DNA of 56,899 bases from Lachnoclostridium sp. UBA3320. GTDB taxonomy: Bacteria; Bacillota; Clostridia; Lachnospirales; Lachnospiraceae. The stretch is from assembly GCA_002361175.1 (NCBI GenBank), contig DESG01000164.1:1-56899 (forward strand), in the 5' to 3' direction. The notes under the pieces were generated by a model. It had not been told where the DNA came from. It saw only the letters and a list, made by a program, of their open reading frames with translations, and searched no databases. This document shows, in pieces, positions 17,573-26,225 of this stretch. The position numbers were made by a program, and so were the translations under genes. Within the stretch, counting starts at the first letter, position 1. Every line of letters starts with the position of its first letter.

Positions 17573-17608
17573 TTAACTACCCACCGCCTAAAGGTAGTGG
17601 GTAGTTAA
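17573..17608. repeat. 16-base inverted repeat between galE and the GH43 gene
   Basis: Arms at 17573-17588 and 17593-17608 pair at 14 of 16 positions around the loop TAAA. On the plus strand a T-run follows; on the minus strand, which carries both genes, none follows. It is therefore a poor intrinsic terminator for galE and more likely an mRNA processing or stability hairpin, or a terminator of antisense RNA. Confidence 0.7.
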
Positions 17609-17637
17609 TATGTTTTTTTATGTTTTTTGTTTTATTT

Positions 17638-18663
17638 TTAAAAATTATTAATTAATCCTTTTGGATTCTTACTTTGCCATCTCCATGCATCTTCACACAT
17701 TTGGTCAATATCTCTTTTAGCTTCCCACCCAAGTTCTTCTTTAGCTTTTTTAGGGTCAGCATAGCACATATCTATATCACCTGGTCTTCTTTCTGTGATA
17801 TTATAAGGAATTTTTTTACCACATGCTTTTTCAAAATTTTTTATAATTTCTAATACACTATATCCCTTGCCTGTGCCAAGGTTATATGTTACCAGACCAG
17901 GATGTGAACTCAATTTTTCAAGTGCTTTTATATGTCCTTCTGCCAAATCCACAACATGTATATAATCTCGTACTCCTGTGCCATCAGGTGTATCATAATC
18001 ATTGCCGAACACATTTACAGCTTCAAGTTCTCCTGCTGCAACTTTTGCAACATATGGAAGTAAATTGTTAGGGATGCCATTAGGACTTTCTCCAATCTCA
18101 CCGCTTTTATGCGCTCCTATAGGATTAAAATATCTTAATAGTGCAATATCCCAACTATTGTCAGAGCTGTAAATATCTCTTAGCATATCTTCAATAATAA
18201 GTTTGGTTCTGCCATAAGGATTAGACACTGACAGAGGAAAATCTTCTCTTATTGGAACACTCTCAGGTTTTCCGTAAACTGTTGCTGATGAGCTAAATAC
18301 AAGTGACTTAACATTGTATTTTTCCATAATCTTAAGAAGATTAAGTGTTCCTGTAATATTATTATTAAAATAGACAAGAGGAATTTTACAGGATTCGCCT
18401 ACTGCTTTTAATCCTGCAAAATGTATTACAGACGAAATATCTTCCTTTGCAAATATATCATCAACTGCCTTTTCATCTAATAAATCTTTTTTATAAAATT
18501 TAACACTTTTGCCAGTTATATGTTCTATTCTTTCCAGAGCTTTTTCACTGGAATTAGAAAGATTGTCGATGACAATTACGCCATATCCTGCGTTAAGCAA
18601 TTCTATAACTGTATGACTTCCAATAAAGCCGCATCCACCTGTAACTAAAATATTTTCGTCCAT
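17638..18663 (-). CDS. galE: UDP-glucose 4-epimerase
   Basis: A 341-residue short-chain dehydrogenase-fold enzyme that interconverts UDP-glucose and UDP-galactose. The NAD-binding motif is VTGGCGFIGSHT at the N-terminus. The catalytic Ser and the YxxxK motif appear as SSSATVYG and NPYGRTKLIIED, followed by LRYFNPIGAH and the GDIDMCYADP substrate-binding segment. Length is normal. AGGGGG precedes the ATG. It lies 18 bases after the secreted 454-residue gene and may share its transcript; it can serve the Leloir pathway or polysaccharide precursor supply. Confidence 0.95.
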   Translation of the reverse strand: MDENILVTGGCGFIGSHTVIELLNAGYGVIVIDNLSNSSEKALERIEHITGKSVKFYKKDLLDEKAVDDIFAKEDISSVIHFAGLKAVGESCKIPLVYFNNNITGTLNLLKIMEKYNVKSLVFSSSATVYGKPESVPIREDFPLSVSNPYGRTKLIIEDMLRDIYSSDNSWDIALLRYFNPIGAHKSGEIGESPNGIPNNLLPYVAKVAAGELEAVNVFGNDYDTPDGTGVRDYIHVVDLAEGHIKALEKLSSHPGLVTYNLGTGKGYSVLEIIKNFEKACGKKIPYNITERRPGDIDMCYADPKKAKEELGWEAKRDIDQMCEDAWRWQSKNPKGLINNF

Positions 18664-18681
18664 AATTTCCCCCTGTAAATC

Positions 18682-20046
18682 TTAAAAATTCACTTTTCCG
18701 ATTTTGATGTAATCACTAACCCATGTTTTTGTTCTGCTGTCACCAGCTTTGCGAATATAAACATTCTGTCCATTCTTATCATTTCTAATAGTTATTGGAG
18801 CTTTTGACAATCTGGCTGTCGGTTTTGTATCAATTTCTGGTTCTTGTGCCGCAATTACAATCTGATAAGAAGCATCAGTTAAATTTGTAATGGAAATACT
18901 ACTGTTATCTTCGCTTTTCTTTATCTCAAGTATTTTTTCATGAGTAGAATCTGAAACAATAGAATTAATAATATCACCATCTGCATCATTGACTTTTAGT
19001 TCACTTGCGTTAGACAGAGGAATACGTGTCCACTTAGATGCAGCTCTAGGTTTCTTGGCAGTAGTGTTTTCCTTAGTGCGTACTTCTAATACACCTTGTG
19101 TTGCTATACCAGAAGATGGGAGTAGGTCTGTTATAGATACACTCTTTCTTGCATCATTGCTTTCCCATTCTTTTTCTTCTGGAATTTTTTTAACTCCATT
19201 TTCAATCGTAACAACACGATACTCTGCTGAACTTGGAATTGTCAAAGTTCCAGATGTATATTTAGCAGCAACAGAAGGACCATTTGCCTGTTTAGCAATA
19301 TTGAGCTTTACTTCCTTGCCTGGAAAACTTCCCGCATCATACACTGTTACTTTTTTATCAATATTACTTGCATCGTATGCTTCTTTAAGCTCTGTATCTT
19401 CAGTTTCCTTAATTGCAGCCTTTGGCGCACCTGGAGTTCTGATATATAATGTAGCCCCTTGATATTTAAATTCATCAAAAACCTTTGTTGCCACGCCATC
19501 GTTCAACTGTTCTTCAGCATCATTTTCATTTGGACTATTCCAGTTGCTGTATGGTGTTCTCCATTCATAATCATTGGCAGCTTTTAAATTGCCTTTTGCA
19601 CCAACTTTAAATTCCAATTTATGAATCGCAGCATTATATGTTACACTTCCAGCCTTTGGCACAGCAGGTATCTTAACAATAATTGGCACTTCCATGCTGT
19701 CTGTCTTGATTGCTATAAAGTTATCTTTTATATTGCTAAGTTTAGACAAATCTACTTCGATTACATCTTGATTGTCAACTTCAAAAATATCCCATGCAGA
19801 TATTTTAAATGTTGTTTTTCCAGATTTATGACCTTTTGTTGCCATACCAAACATAACTTCTTCTTTATCCAGCTTGCTGACATCAATATACACTTTCTGA
19901 TTTTCTCCACTGGTTTGTATATCTGCTGGAGAAATAGGCGCATTACCCATAGTAACAGCCGATGCATCAGCACTTCCAGCACTAGCCCATACTGCCAAAG
20001 CTATAGCAGTAAACGCTGTTACTTTTAATCCATCGTTTACCTTCAT
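18682..20046 (-). CDS. Secreted protein of unknown function, 454 residues
   Basis: I do not recognise the family. The N-terminus has a signal-peptide-like stretch (VTAFTAIALAVWASAGSADASA), with probable cleavage after an AxA site near residue 30. The rest is polar and beta-rich with recurring phrases: LYIRTPGAPKAA, LEVRTKENT...KPRAASKW and VYIRKAGDSRTKTW. These end successive segments and suggest three or four related beta-domains. No LPxTG, membrane anchor or SLH motif is visible. TTGAGGAGG precedes the ATG. It lies 18 bases upstream of galE and may be a surface or S-layer-like protein; this is a guess. Confidence 0.75.
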   Translation of the reverse strand: MKVNDGLKVTAFTAIALAVWASAGSADASAVTMGNAPISPADIQTSGENQKVYIDVSKLDKEEVMFGMATKGHKSGKTTFKISAWDIFEVDNQDVIEVDLSKLSNIKDNFIAIKTDSMEVPIIVKIPAVPKAGSVTYNAAIHKLEFKVGAKGNLKAANDYEWRTPYSNWNSPNENDAEEQLNDGVATKVFDEFKYQGATLYIRTPGAPKAAIKETEDTELKEAYDASNIDKKVTVYDAGSFPGKEVKLNIAKQANGPSVAAKYTSGTLTIPSSAEYRVVTIENGVKKIPEEKEWESNDARKSVSITDLLPSSGIATQGVLEVRTKENTTAKKPRAASKWTRIPLSNASELKVNDADGDIINSIVSDSTHEKILEIKKSEDNSSISITNLTDASYQIVIAAQEPEIDTKPTARLSKAPITIRNDKNGQNVYIRKAGDSRTKTWVSDYIKIGKVNF

Positions 20047-20198
20047 AACAATCCCTCCTCAATATAATCGATACTATAACCCGTTTACGTTATTTCTATG
20101 TAATTGTTTATAATAAGGCATTATTGTGTTAATATTGTGGCATTGCAGGAAAAATTTTCAAATTTTAATCGTCAGAGCTGGACACTGCAAAAAAGAAC

Positions 20199-20227
20199 TT
20201 GCAAACGAATATAATATGTGTTATATT
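20199..20227 (+). promoter_or_regulatory. SigA-type promoter of the Ig-like protein gene
   Basis: TTGCAA (20199-20204) and TATATT (20222-20227) are 17 bases apart. A start near 20234 gives a leader of about 146 bases that contains both hairpins described at 20246-20323. Confidence 0.55.
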
Positions 20228-20245
20228 ATAAGCACACAAAAAGAA

Positions 20246-20323
20246 CAACCGCCCACAAGTGGTTGACCTATAAAATGAGATAGCAAAAGCCACCTGTCTA
20301 CTAGTAAAGTATTAAGGTGGCTT
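20246..20323 (+). promoter_or_regulatory. Structured 5' leader: two hairpins, possible RNA regulator
   Basis: The first hairpin pairs CAACC (20246-20250) with GGTTG (20261-20265). The second has a perfect 9-base stem, AAGCCACCT (20287-20295) with AGGTGGCTT (20315-20323), around a 19-base loop. No T-run follows either. Candidate cis-regulatory RNA or remnant of a small palindromic mobile element; no known riboswitch class was matched by eye. Confidence 0.45.
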
Positions 20324-20379
20324 CTATTATGTACGTATGTACGTGAATTAATTACAAAATGTAAACAGGGGGTATAAAA

Positions 20380-21423
20380 ATGGCAAAATATAAGACTTTA
20401 AAATTAACAAGTTTTACTATGGCAGCAGTACTTATGTTTTTATCAATAACTTTTGGTATGGCTTATAAACCATCACATACATATGCTGCCCAAAATGATA
20501 TCGAAGAAAGCGAGAGCGTTGAACTATTCTTAAACTATTCCAACATAAAAGTTATTTATGGTACTAAGCAATATTTATCAGATATAGAAGTGTTTAATGC
20601 AAGCGGTGCAGCAATTAATCTTGCTGATGTCGAATGGATGTCAGATGATGAGTCTGTTGCAACAGTAAAGTATGGTACAATTTTTATACAAGGACCTGGA
20701 GAAACATTTATCACAGCTTGGCATGATGGCAATACTGCTTCATTATATCTTAAAGTTGTAGAACCTAAAGTATCTATAAATAAATCAGAGCTTAAAGACA
20801 GATTAGTAGGCGATAAATGCACAGACTGGTATAATTCTACAGAAGGTATTAAAGTAACTGCCAAATCAAGCAACAAAAAAGTAGTAAAAATCAATGATGA
20901 TGGCAGTCTAAAGATACTTGCGCTTGGCAAGTCAAAAATTGCAGTAAAAGCAAAAGACGGCAATACTGCAACATACACAATGAATGTCAATAAACGTCAT
21001 GCTTATGTAACTAATGAAGAAGTATTTGGTCTTGAAGAATACATCAAATGTATTGACAACTATCAAAATGCGATATGGACTGCTTCTGAACCAGGTTACA
21101 TAGAAAATATACCAGATGGAACTATGAAGCCTTTAAAATCTGGCAAAGTGACACTCAGTACAAATTTAAACGGCGAAACATACAAAGTAGTATTGCGAAT
21201 TACCAATTATAATATGATGAAAGAACTTGCACTTAGTTCTTTAAAAGATACTTTGCGTTATCCAGCTTCACTTTCTATTAACAGCATTACACACAATGGA
21301 CGCAAAATAACTATTGATTATAGCTCTATGAATAAATATGGCGGCTATGATAGAAAAAAGTTTATTTTAAAAATAAATATGGCTGGTAAGTACACAAGTA
21401 AGACAGTAAGTATATATGACTAA
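20380..21423 (+). CDS. Secreted bacterial Ig-like (Big2-type) domain protein
   Basis: A 347-residue protein with a signal peptide (hydrophobic 12-28, then HTYAA near residues 33-37). Two Big2-like domains follow: one around residues 48-128 with WMSDDESVATVKYGTI, and one around 130-205 with VTAKSSNKKVVKINDDGSL and LGKSKIAVKAKDGNTATY. These are typical of clostridial surface proteins and adhesins. The last 140 residues form another unrecognised domain ending in KTVSIYD, with no sorting signal. It heads a plus-strand run into the DUF885 gene, whose likely start lies about 50 bases beyond its stop. Confidence 0.78.
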   Translation: MAKYKTLKLTSFTMAAVLMFLSITFGMAYKPSHTYAAQNDIEESESVELFLNYSNIKVIYGTKQYLSDIEVFNASGAAINLADVEWMSDDESVATVKYGTIFIQGPGETFITAWHDGNTASLYLKVVEPKVSINKSELKDRLVGDKCTDWYNSTEGIKVTAKSSNKKVVKINDDGSLKILALGKSKIAVKAKDGNTATYTMNVNKRHAYVTNEEVFGLEEYIKCIDNYQNAIWTASEPGYIENIPDGTMKPLKSGKVTLSTNLNGETYKVVLRITNYNMMKELALSSLKDTLRYPASLSINSITHNGRKITIDYSSMNKYGGYDRKKFILKINMAGKYTSKTVSIYD

Positions 21424-21472
21424 TTAAATGCATATATATTTCTATCAGTTGTGTATTTATTGGAGATTATTT

Positions 21473-23305
21473 ATGAAAAATATTGGCAAGAAAATCAAAG
21501 CTTTTATTGCATTGTTATGTTTATTATGTTTAGGATTACTTGCTGTTTCTGTATATAGCAGAAAAGATACAGATTTGATAAAATCTCTGCCTGTATTTAA
21601 AGAGGCAGATGATGGACGCACTCCAGAAGAAACTCAAAAAGATTTTGAAAGTTTTATTAATTCTGTGTTTATAGAAGAAGTCACAGACGACAGTATTACA
21701 TTAAATTATTCTGTCAAAAATAAACAAAAGTATGGCCTTTCTGATGTTACTCCATCACTTGGGGAAGTAAGCCTTGATGATATGAAGGACAGTCTTTTTG
21801 TATCTGAAAATCGCCTTGCTGCTATGGAAAAGTTTGACTATAAAAAACTTACCCATTCACAGCAGCTTATTTATGATATAATATACAGTATGCTTAAACA
21901 AAACCTTCAATCATCTGACTTACTTGAGTATTCAGAATGCCTTGGACCAACAACAGGAATACAAGCACAACTTCCTGTACTTCTTGCAGAATATAACTTT
22001 TATGAAAAAAATGATATTGATACATATATTGAACTTTTAAAATTAGTACCCAAATATTTTGACAGCATAATTAAATTTGAAAAGAAAAAATCCTCAGATG
22101 GACTGTTTATGAGTGATACAACCGCACAGGCAATTATTGACCAGTGCAATGAATTTGTTGAAAGCAGCGAAGAGAATTACCTTATAACCATTTTTAATAA
22201 CAAAATCAAAGAATTTGAAGGTTTAAGTGCAGAAGATATAAATGCTTATATAGAAAATAATCAAAAAGCGGTTACAGAATGTGTTATACCTGCATATAAA
22301 AACCTTATTACTGCTCTTGTACAATTAAAGGGTACAGGTGACAATGAAAATGGGCTATGTGGATTTGAAAAGGGCAAAGAATACTATGAATATCTTGTAA
22401 AAGCACGTACAGGCTCATACAGGAAGATAGCAGATATAGACAGAATGCTTGACAATGCACTTTCGAGCTCACAACAAAAGATGGCAAAACTTCTAACAGA
22501 CTCACCTGATGTTTACTATAAGGCGCAGGATTTAGAATACCAGTATAAAGACCCAAAGGAAGCTATAGAATATCTTAAAAATGCAATTAAAACAGACTTT
22601 CCAGAGCTTGCGGATGATATAATATGTCAAGTAAAATATGTTGATAAATCACTTGAAGAAAACATGAGTCCTGCATTTTATCTTACACCTGCTATTGATG
22701 CTTATAAAGATAATGTAGTTTACTTAAATAAAAATGAGAAATATGATTTAAATGAAGCATTTCCTACAATAGCACATGAAAGCTATCCAGGACATTTATA
22801 CCAAAATTGTTATTTTCAATCACTTAATCCTGAACCAGTCAGAAGTGTTATAAATATTGGTGGTTATTCAGAAGGGTGGGCAACATATGCTGAATTGTAC
22901 AGTTATAAAATTGCTGGTATAAATAAAGATGTAGCAAACCTTATGATACAAAATACAGTTGCAACATTGTGTGTATATGGCAAAGCTGATATAGGCATCA
23001 ACTATATGGGCTGGGATTTTAATAAACTCCAAGAATACCTTGCAAATTATGGATTTACAAAAAGTCAAAGCCGTACAGTATTTGATTCAATAATTGCAGA
23101 GCCAGTAAGTTATCTGCAATACACACTTGGGTATTTAGAAATAGAAGAATTGATAAAAAAAGCTAAGAATAAACTTGGAGACAATTTTATACTTAAAGAT
23201 TTTCATGAGTTTTTTTTATCAACTGGAATTGCGCCTTTTTCCATTATAGAAGACCGCCTTGATGAATGGATAAAGGACATTCAAAAAAAGACAAACTTAC
23301 AGTAA
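21473..23305 (+). CDS. Secreted/membrane-anchored DUF885 metallopeptidase-like protein
   Basis: A 610-residue protein with an N-terminal hydrophobic signal or anchor (about 8-28). The DUF885 metal site is HESYPGH at about residues 435-441, followed by GGYSEGWATYAELYS, giving the third ligand Glu. The C-terminus has YLQYTLGYLEIEELIKKAK, also characteristic. Members are zinc-dependent hydrolases, some acting as peptidases; no substrate can be named. The ATG at 21473 has GGAG seven bases upstream, whereas a start at 21428 has no ribosome site. The next gene starts 14 bases after its stop, so the run 21473-27359 is likely one operon. Confidence 0.85.
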   Translation: MKNIGKKIKAFIALLCLLCLGLLAVSVYSRKDTDLIKSLPVFKEADDGRTPEETQKDFESFINSVFIEEVTDDSITLNYSVKNKQKYGLSDVTPSLGEVSLDDMKDSLFVSENRLAAMEKFDYKKLTHSQQLIYDIIYSMLKQNLQSSDLLEYSECLGPTTGIQAQLPVLLAEYNFYEKNDIDTYIELLKLVPKYFDSIIKFEKKKSSDGLFMSDTTAQAIIDQCNEFVESSEENYLITIFNNKIKEFEGLSAEDINAYIENNQKAVTECVIPAYKNLITALVQLKGTGDNENGLCGFEKGKEYYEYLVKARTGSYRKIADIDRMLDNALSSSQQKMAKLLTDSPDVYYKAQDLEYQYKDPKEAIEYLKNAIKTDFPELADDIICQVKYVDKSLEENMSPAFYLTPAIDAYKDNVVYLNKNEKYDLNEAFPTIAHESYPGHLYQNCYFQSLNPEPVRSVINIGGYSEGWATYAELYSYKIAGINKDVANLMIQNTVATLCVYGKADIGINYMGWDFNKLQEYLANYGFTKSQSRTVFDSIIAEPVSYLQYTLGYLEIEELIKKAKNKLGDNFILKDFHEFFLSTGIAPFSIIEDRLDEWIKDIQKKTNLQ

Positions 23306-23319
23306 AAACAGGAGTTAAT

Positions 23320-24885
23320 ATGTCAAATACAAAAAAGACAGAACGTGTTATTATACTTATTATAATGGCACTGACGATATTTTCTATATCAGTTTGGGCA
23401 CTTTTACAGTCATTGTCTTATCTAAAAGAAACAGATGTGCCTAAGAATTTAGATACTTTAACATTATCTATTGATATAGATAAACTTGGGACAGATATTT
23501 TGTCCAAAGTACAGTTTGAAACTAAGTTAGAACAGATTGACGAAACAGTTGCAAGAAGCCTCTTAGAAGTTTCAGACAATTCCACACTCAAGTTGTATAT
23601 GGGAGGTGGCAATTACTCTGATCAGTTGATTTTAATTAGCTCTTCTGATAATAAAGAGGCATTATCAGACCAGACAGCACTTGAACAATATCTTAGTGAT
23701 GCAAAAAAATCATTTGATACATATCTACCAGAACAGGCTAAAAAAATTTCAGACACAGTTCTTATAAAAAGCGGATGTTATACAGTTGCCTGTGTTACTA
23801 ATGATATAGATAATGCAGAGAAAGTTATTAAAAATTCTTTTAAGAAAAATACTAATTCAGAAATTAAAACTAATACAGAGCCAGATGTTATAAACAGCAC
23901 GGCTTCTAGTATAGAAGTTTCAAAAAATACTGATAAACAAATGAAATATAAAAAAATATATTCTGATGAGGAGGTTATTTCTTATCCATCAGATGTTATA
24001 ATAATAGGAGATACAGCATATGAACAGTATGATTATATAGAAAATATCGCTGTAAAGTACACAGATACAATTAACAATATAGCAGATGCACTTAAAGAAA
24101 AATCAGATATATATAGTATAATTGTTCCTACAAGTATTGGTATAACGCTGCCTGACAATAAAAAGAATGAAGCAAATTCATCAAACCAAAAAAAAGCACT
24201 GGAAAAAATTATATCAAATATATCTAGTGATATAAATGTTGTACCACTTTATAATAAACTTATGCAGCATAGAAAAGAATATATATATTTTAGAACTGAC
24301 CATCATTGGACTTGTAAAGGTGCTTATTATGCATATAGTGAATTTTGTAAAAGTAAACAAATCACTCCTAATAAAATGAAAGATTATAAAAAAGTTTCAT
24401 TTGGAAGCTTTATGGGTTCATTTTACAAAGAAACTGAGCAATCTGAATCTTTAAAAAAAGACCAATTTTATGTATATTATCCATTTAGCAATAAAGACTT
24501 AACACTTGAATATACAAACAGTGATGGTGTGACAGTAAAAGGCAATGTGATAGAAGATGCATCAAATTATGGAGAAAGCTTGAAATATTCTGCATTTATA
24601 GATGGTGATAATCCATTGACTATTATTGAGAATAATGCAATACAAGATAATACATCATGTATCGTCATAAAAGAATCATTTGGCAATTCTTTTATACCAT
24701 ATCTTACAGACCACTACAAGAAAATTTATGTTATTGATTACAGATACTGGAATGGAAATCTTGTTGATTTTATAGATGAAAATCCAGTTGATGATGTGAT
24801 TATTATAAACAATATTTCAATGACTAGAAATTCTTACCAAGTTGGTAAAATGTCATTATTAGTGGAGGATTCAAATGGTATTTAG
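23320..24885 (+). CDS. DHHW family (AlgJ/AlgX-like) acyltransferase-associated protein, copy 1
   Basis: A 521-residue protein with one N-terminal membrane helix (about 9-30) and an outward domain. It contains YFRTDHHWTCKGAYYAY, with the Asp-His pair at about 327-328, and IKESFGNSFIPYL, with the candidate nucleophile Ser at about 453. These are the two motif blocks of the DHHW/AlgJ SGNH-like fold, which moves acetyl groups onto polysaccharides with an MBOAT partner. Residues 35-290 hold an Asp/Asn/Lys-rich extension with no recognised domain. The ATG at 23320 follows AGGAG. Its end overlaps the MBOAT gene by 11 bases. Confidence 0.82.
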   Translation: MSNTKKTERVIILIIMALTIFSISVWALLQSLSYLKETDVPKNLDTLTLSIDIDKLGTDILSKVQFETKLEQIDETVARSLLEVSDNSTLKLYMGGGNYSDQLILISSSDNKEALSDQTALEQYLSDAKKSFDTYLPEQAKKISDTVLIKSGCYTVACVTNDIDNAEKVIKNSFKKNTNSEIKTNTEPDVINSTASSIEVSKNTDKQMKYKKIYSDEEVISYPSDVIIIGDTAYEQYDYIENIAVKYTDTINNIADALKEKSDIYSIIVPTSIGITLPDNKKNEANSSNQKKALEKIISNISSDINVVPLYNKLMQHRKEYIYFRTDHHWTCKGAYYAYSEFCKSKQITPNKMKDYKKVSFGSFMGSFYKETEQSESLKKDQFYVYYPFSNKDLTLEYTNSDGVTVKGNVIEDASNYGESLKYSAFIDGDNPLTIIENNAIQDNTSCIVIKESFGNSFIPYLTDHYKKIYVIDYRYWNGNLVDFIDENPVDDVIIINNISMTRNSYQVGKMSLLVEDSNGI

Positions 24886-26200
24886 CAGCTTGATTTTTTT
24901 ATGCATATTTATGCCAGTAGTATTTACTGTATATTATATATGTCCAGTTAAGTTAAAGAACCTGTTTTTACTTTCTGCAAGCCTTGTTTTTTATGCATGG
25001 GGAGAGCCAGCTTGTATACTAGTAATGCTCTTTTCTATAGTTTTTAATTATATTATGGGCATTTTAGTTTCAAAACTAAAAAAAGCAAAAATTGTATTAG
25101 TAGTTTCAATTATTGGAAATCTAAGTATACTTTTCTTTTTTAAATACACAGGTTTTTTTACTGCACTGCCAATAGGAATTTCTTTTTATACATTCCAAAC
25201 TATGTCTTATGTAATAGATGTATATTGGGGAAGTGTTAAAGTACAAAAAAATATTATAAACTTTGCAATGTATGTATCTATGTTTCCACAGCTTATTGCA
25301 GGGCCTATTGTAAGATATGGAAATATTGCAGAACAGATAAATAAAAAAGAGCTGTCAGATAAAAATATTGCTCTTGGATTACAGAAATTTATAATAGGAC
25401 TTGGTAAAAAAGTTATCTTTGCCAATCAGGCAGGTGCATTGTGGAATGAAATATATAACTCTGCGTCTACTTCCCAAAGCGTATTATTAGCATGGCTTGG
25501 TGCTATTTTTTATACATTTCAAATTTATTTTGATTTTTCAGGATATTCTGATATGGCAATAGGTATGGGGCAAATGCTAGGATTTAATTTTCCAGAAAAC
25601 TTTAACTATCCATATCAATCAGTAAGTATAACTGAATTTTGGAGAAGGTGGCATATTTCACTTAGCACATGGTTTAAAGAATATGTATATATACCTCTAG
25701 GCGGCAGCAGGAAAGGGCTTTTAAGACAGATAATCAATCTTTTTATAGTTTGGCTTTTAACTGGTCTATGGCATGGTGCTGCATGGAATTTTATAATCTG
25801 GGGTATATATTTTTTTATACTGTTACTACTAGAAAAATGTTTTTTATTAAAAATACTTCAAAAAATTCCTAGACTTTTACAGCATATCTATTCACTTTTT
25901 TTTATTGTTATTGGATGGGTAATTTTTGCATGTGAAGATTTTAACAGTCTTTATATTTATATTAAAACTATGGCTGGAATACAGGCTCCACTTGTTAATA
26001 ATTATTCTATATATATGTTGTATACTAATTTAATTTTATTATTACTGATGGCGATATTTTCTACAAAATTCCCATCACGGTTCTTTTTAAAAAGGACAGG
26101 CTTTGTACTTGAATCAGTATTTTCATTTATAATATTAATACTTAGCATATCACTTCTTGTAAGTGGAACTTATAATCCATTTTTATATTTTAAGTTCTAA
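24875..26200 (+). CDS. MBOAT family O-acyltransferase (AlgI/DltB-like)
   Basis: A 441-residue integral membrane protein with about ten helices. Hallmarks are PIGISFYTFQTMSYVIDVYW, FWRRWHISLSTWFKEYVYIP and GLWHGAAWNFIIWG, which holds the conserved His at about residue 300. AlgI-type MBOAT proteins pass acyl groups, usually acetyl, across the membrane to an extracytoplasmic transferase. Genes for DHHW proteins lie directly on either side, overlapping or 25 bases away. No alginate synthase or D-alanine activation genes are in the window, so the polymer is unknown. Confidence 0.92.
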   Translation: MVFSSLIFLCIFMPVVFTVYYICPVKLKNLFLLSASLVFYAWGEPACILVMLFSIVFNYIMGILVSKLKKAKIVLVVSIIGNLSILFFFKYTGFFTALPIGISFYTFQTMSYVIDVYWGSVKVQKNIINFAMYVSMFPQLIAGPIVRYGNIAEQINKKELSDKNIALGLQKFIIGLGKKVIFANQAGALWNEIYNSASTSQSVLLAWLGAIFYTFQIYFDFSGYSDMAIGMGQMLGFNFPENFNYPYQSVSITEFWRRWHISLSTWFKEYVYIPLGGSRKGLLRQIINLFIVWLLTGLWHGAAWNFIIWGIYFFILLLLEKCFLLKILQKIPRLLQHIYSLFFIVIGWVIFACEDFNSLYIYIKTMAGIQAPLVNNYSIYMLYTNLILLLLMAIFSTKFPSRFFLKRTGFVLESVFSFIILILSISLLVSGTYNPFLYFKF

Positions 26201-26225
26201 GTGGTATCAACTGGAGGTAGATACT

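Larger units (their letters stand above)
20047..20379. other. 333-base divergent gap with promoter and hairpins, no gene
   Basis: No convincing coding sequence lies here. The left part is the upstream region of the secreted 454-residue gene, without a clear consensus promoter. The right part holds a plus-strand promoter (20199-20227), then two hairpins (20246-20265 and 20287-20323), then GTACGTA direct repeats (near 20331-20344) and the GGGGG ribosome site of the next gene. Confidence 0.7.

Noticed and set aside
18989..19462. 157-residue reading frame opposite the secreted unknown gene
   Set aside because: Hydrophobic composition arises from the complement of the real gene; no supporting signal.
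20246..20323. Cyclic-di-GMP (GEMM) riboswitch
   Set aside because: GCAAAAGCC and a downstream stem are suggestive, but no GNRA-loop hairpin and receptor pair could be placed.
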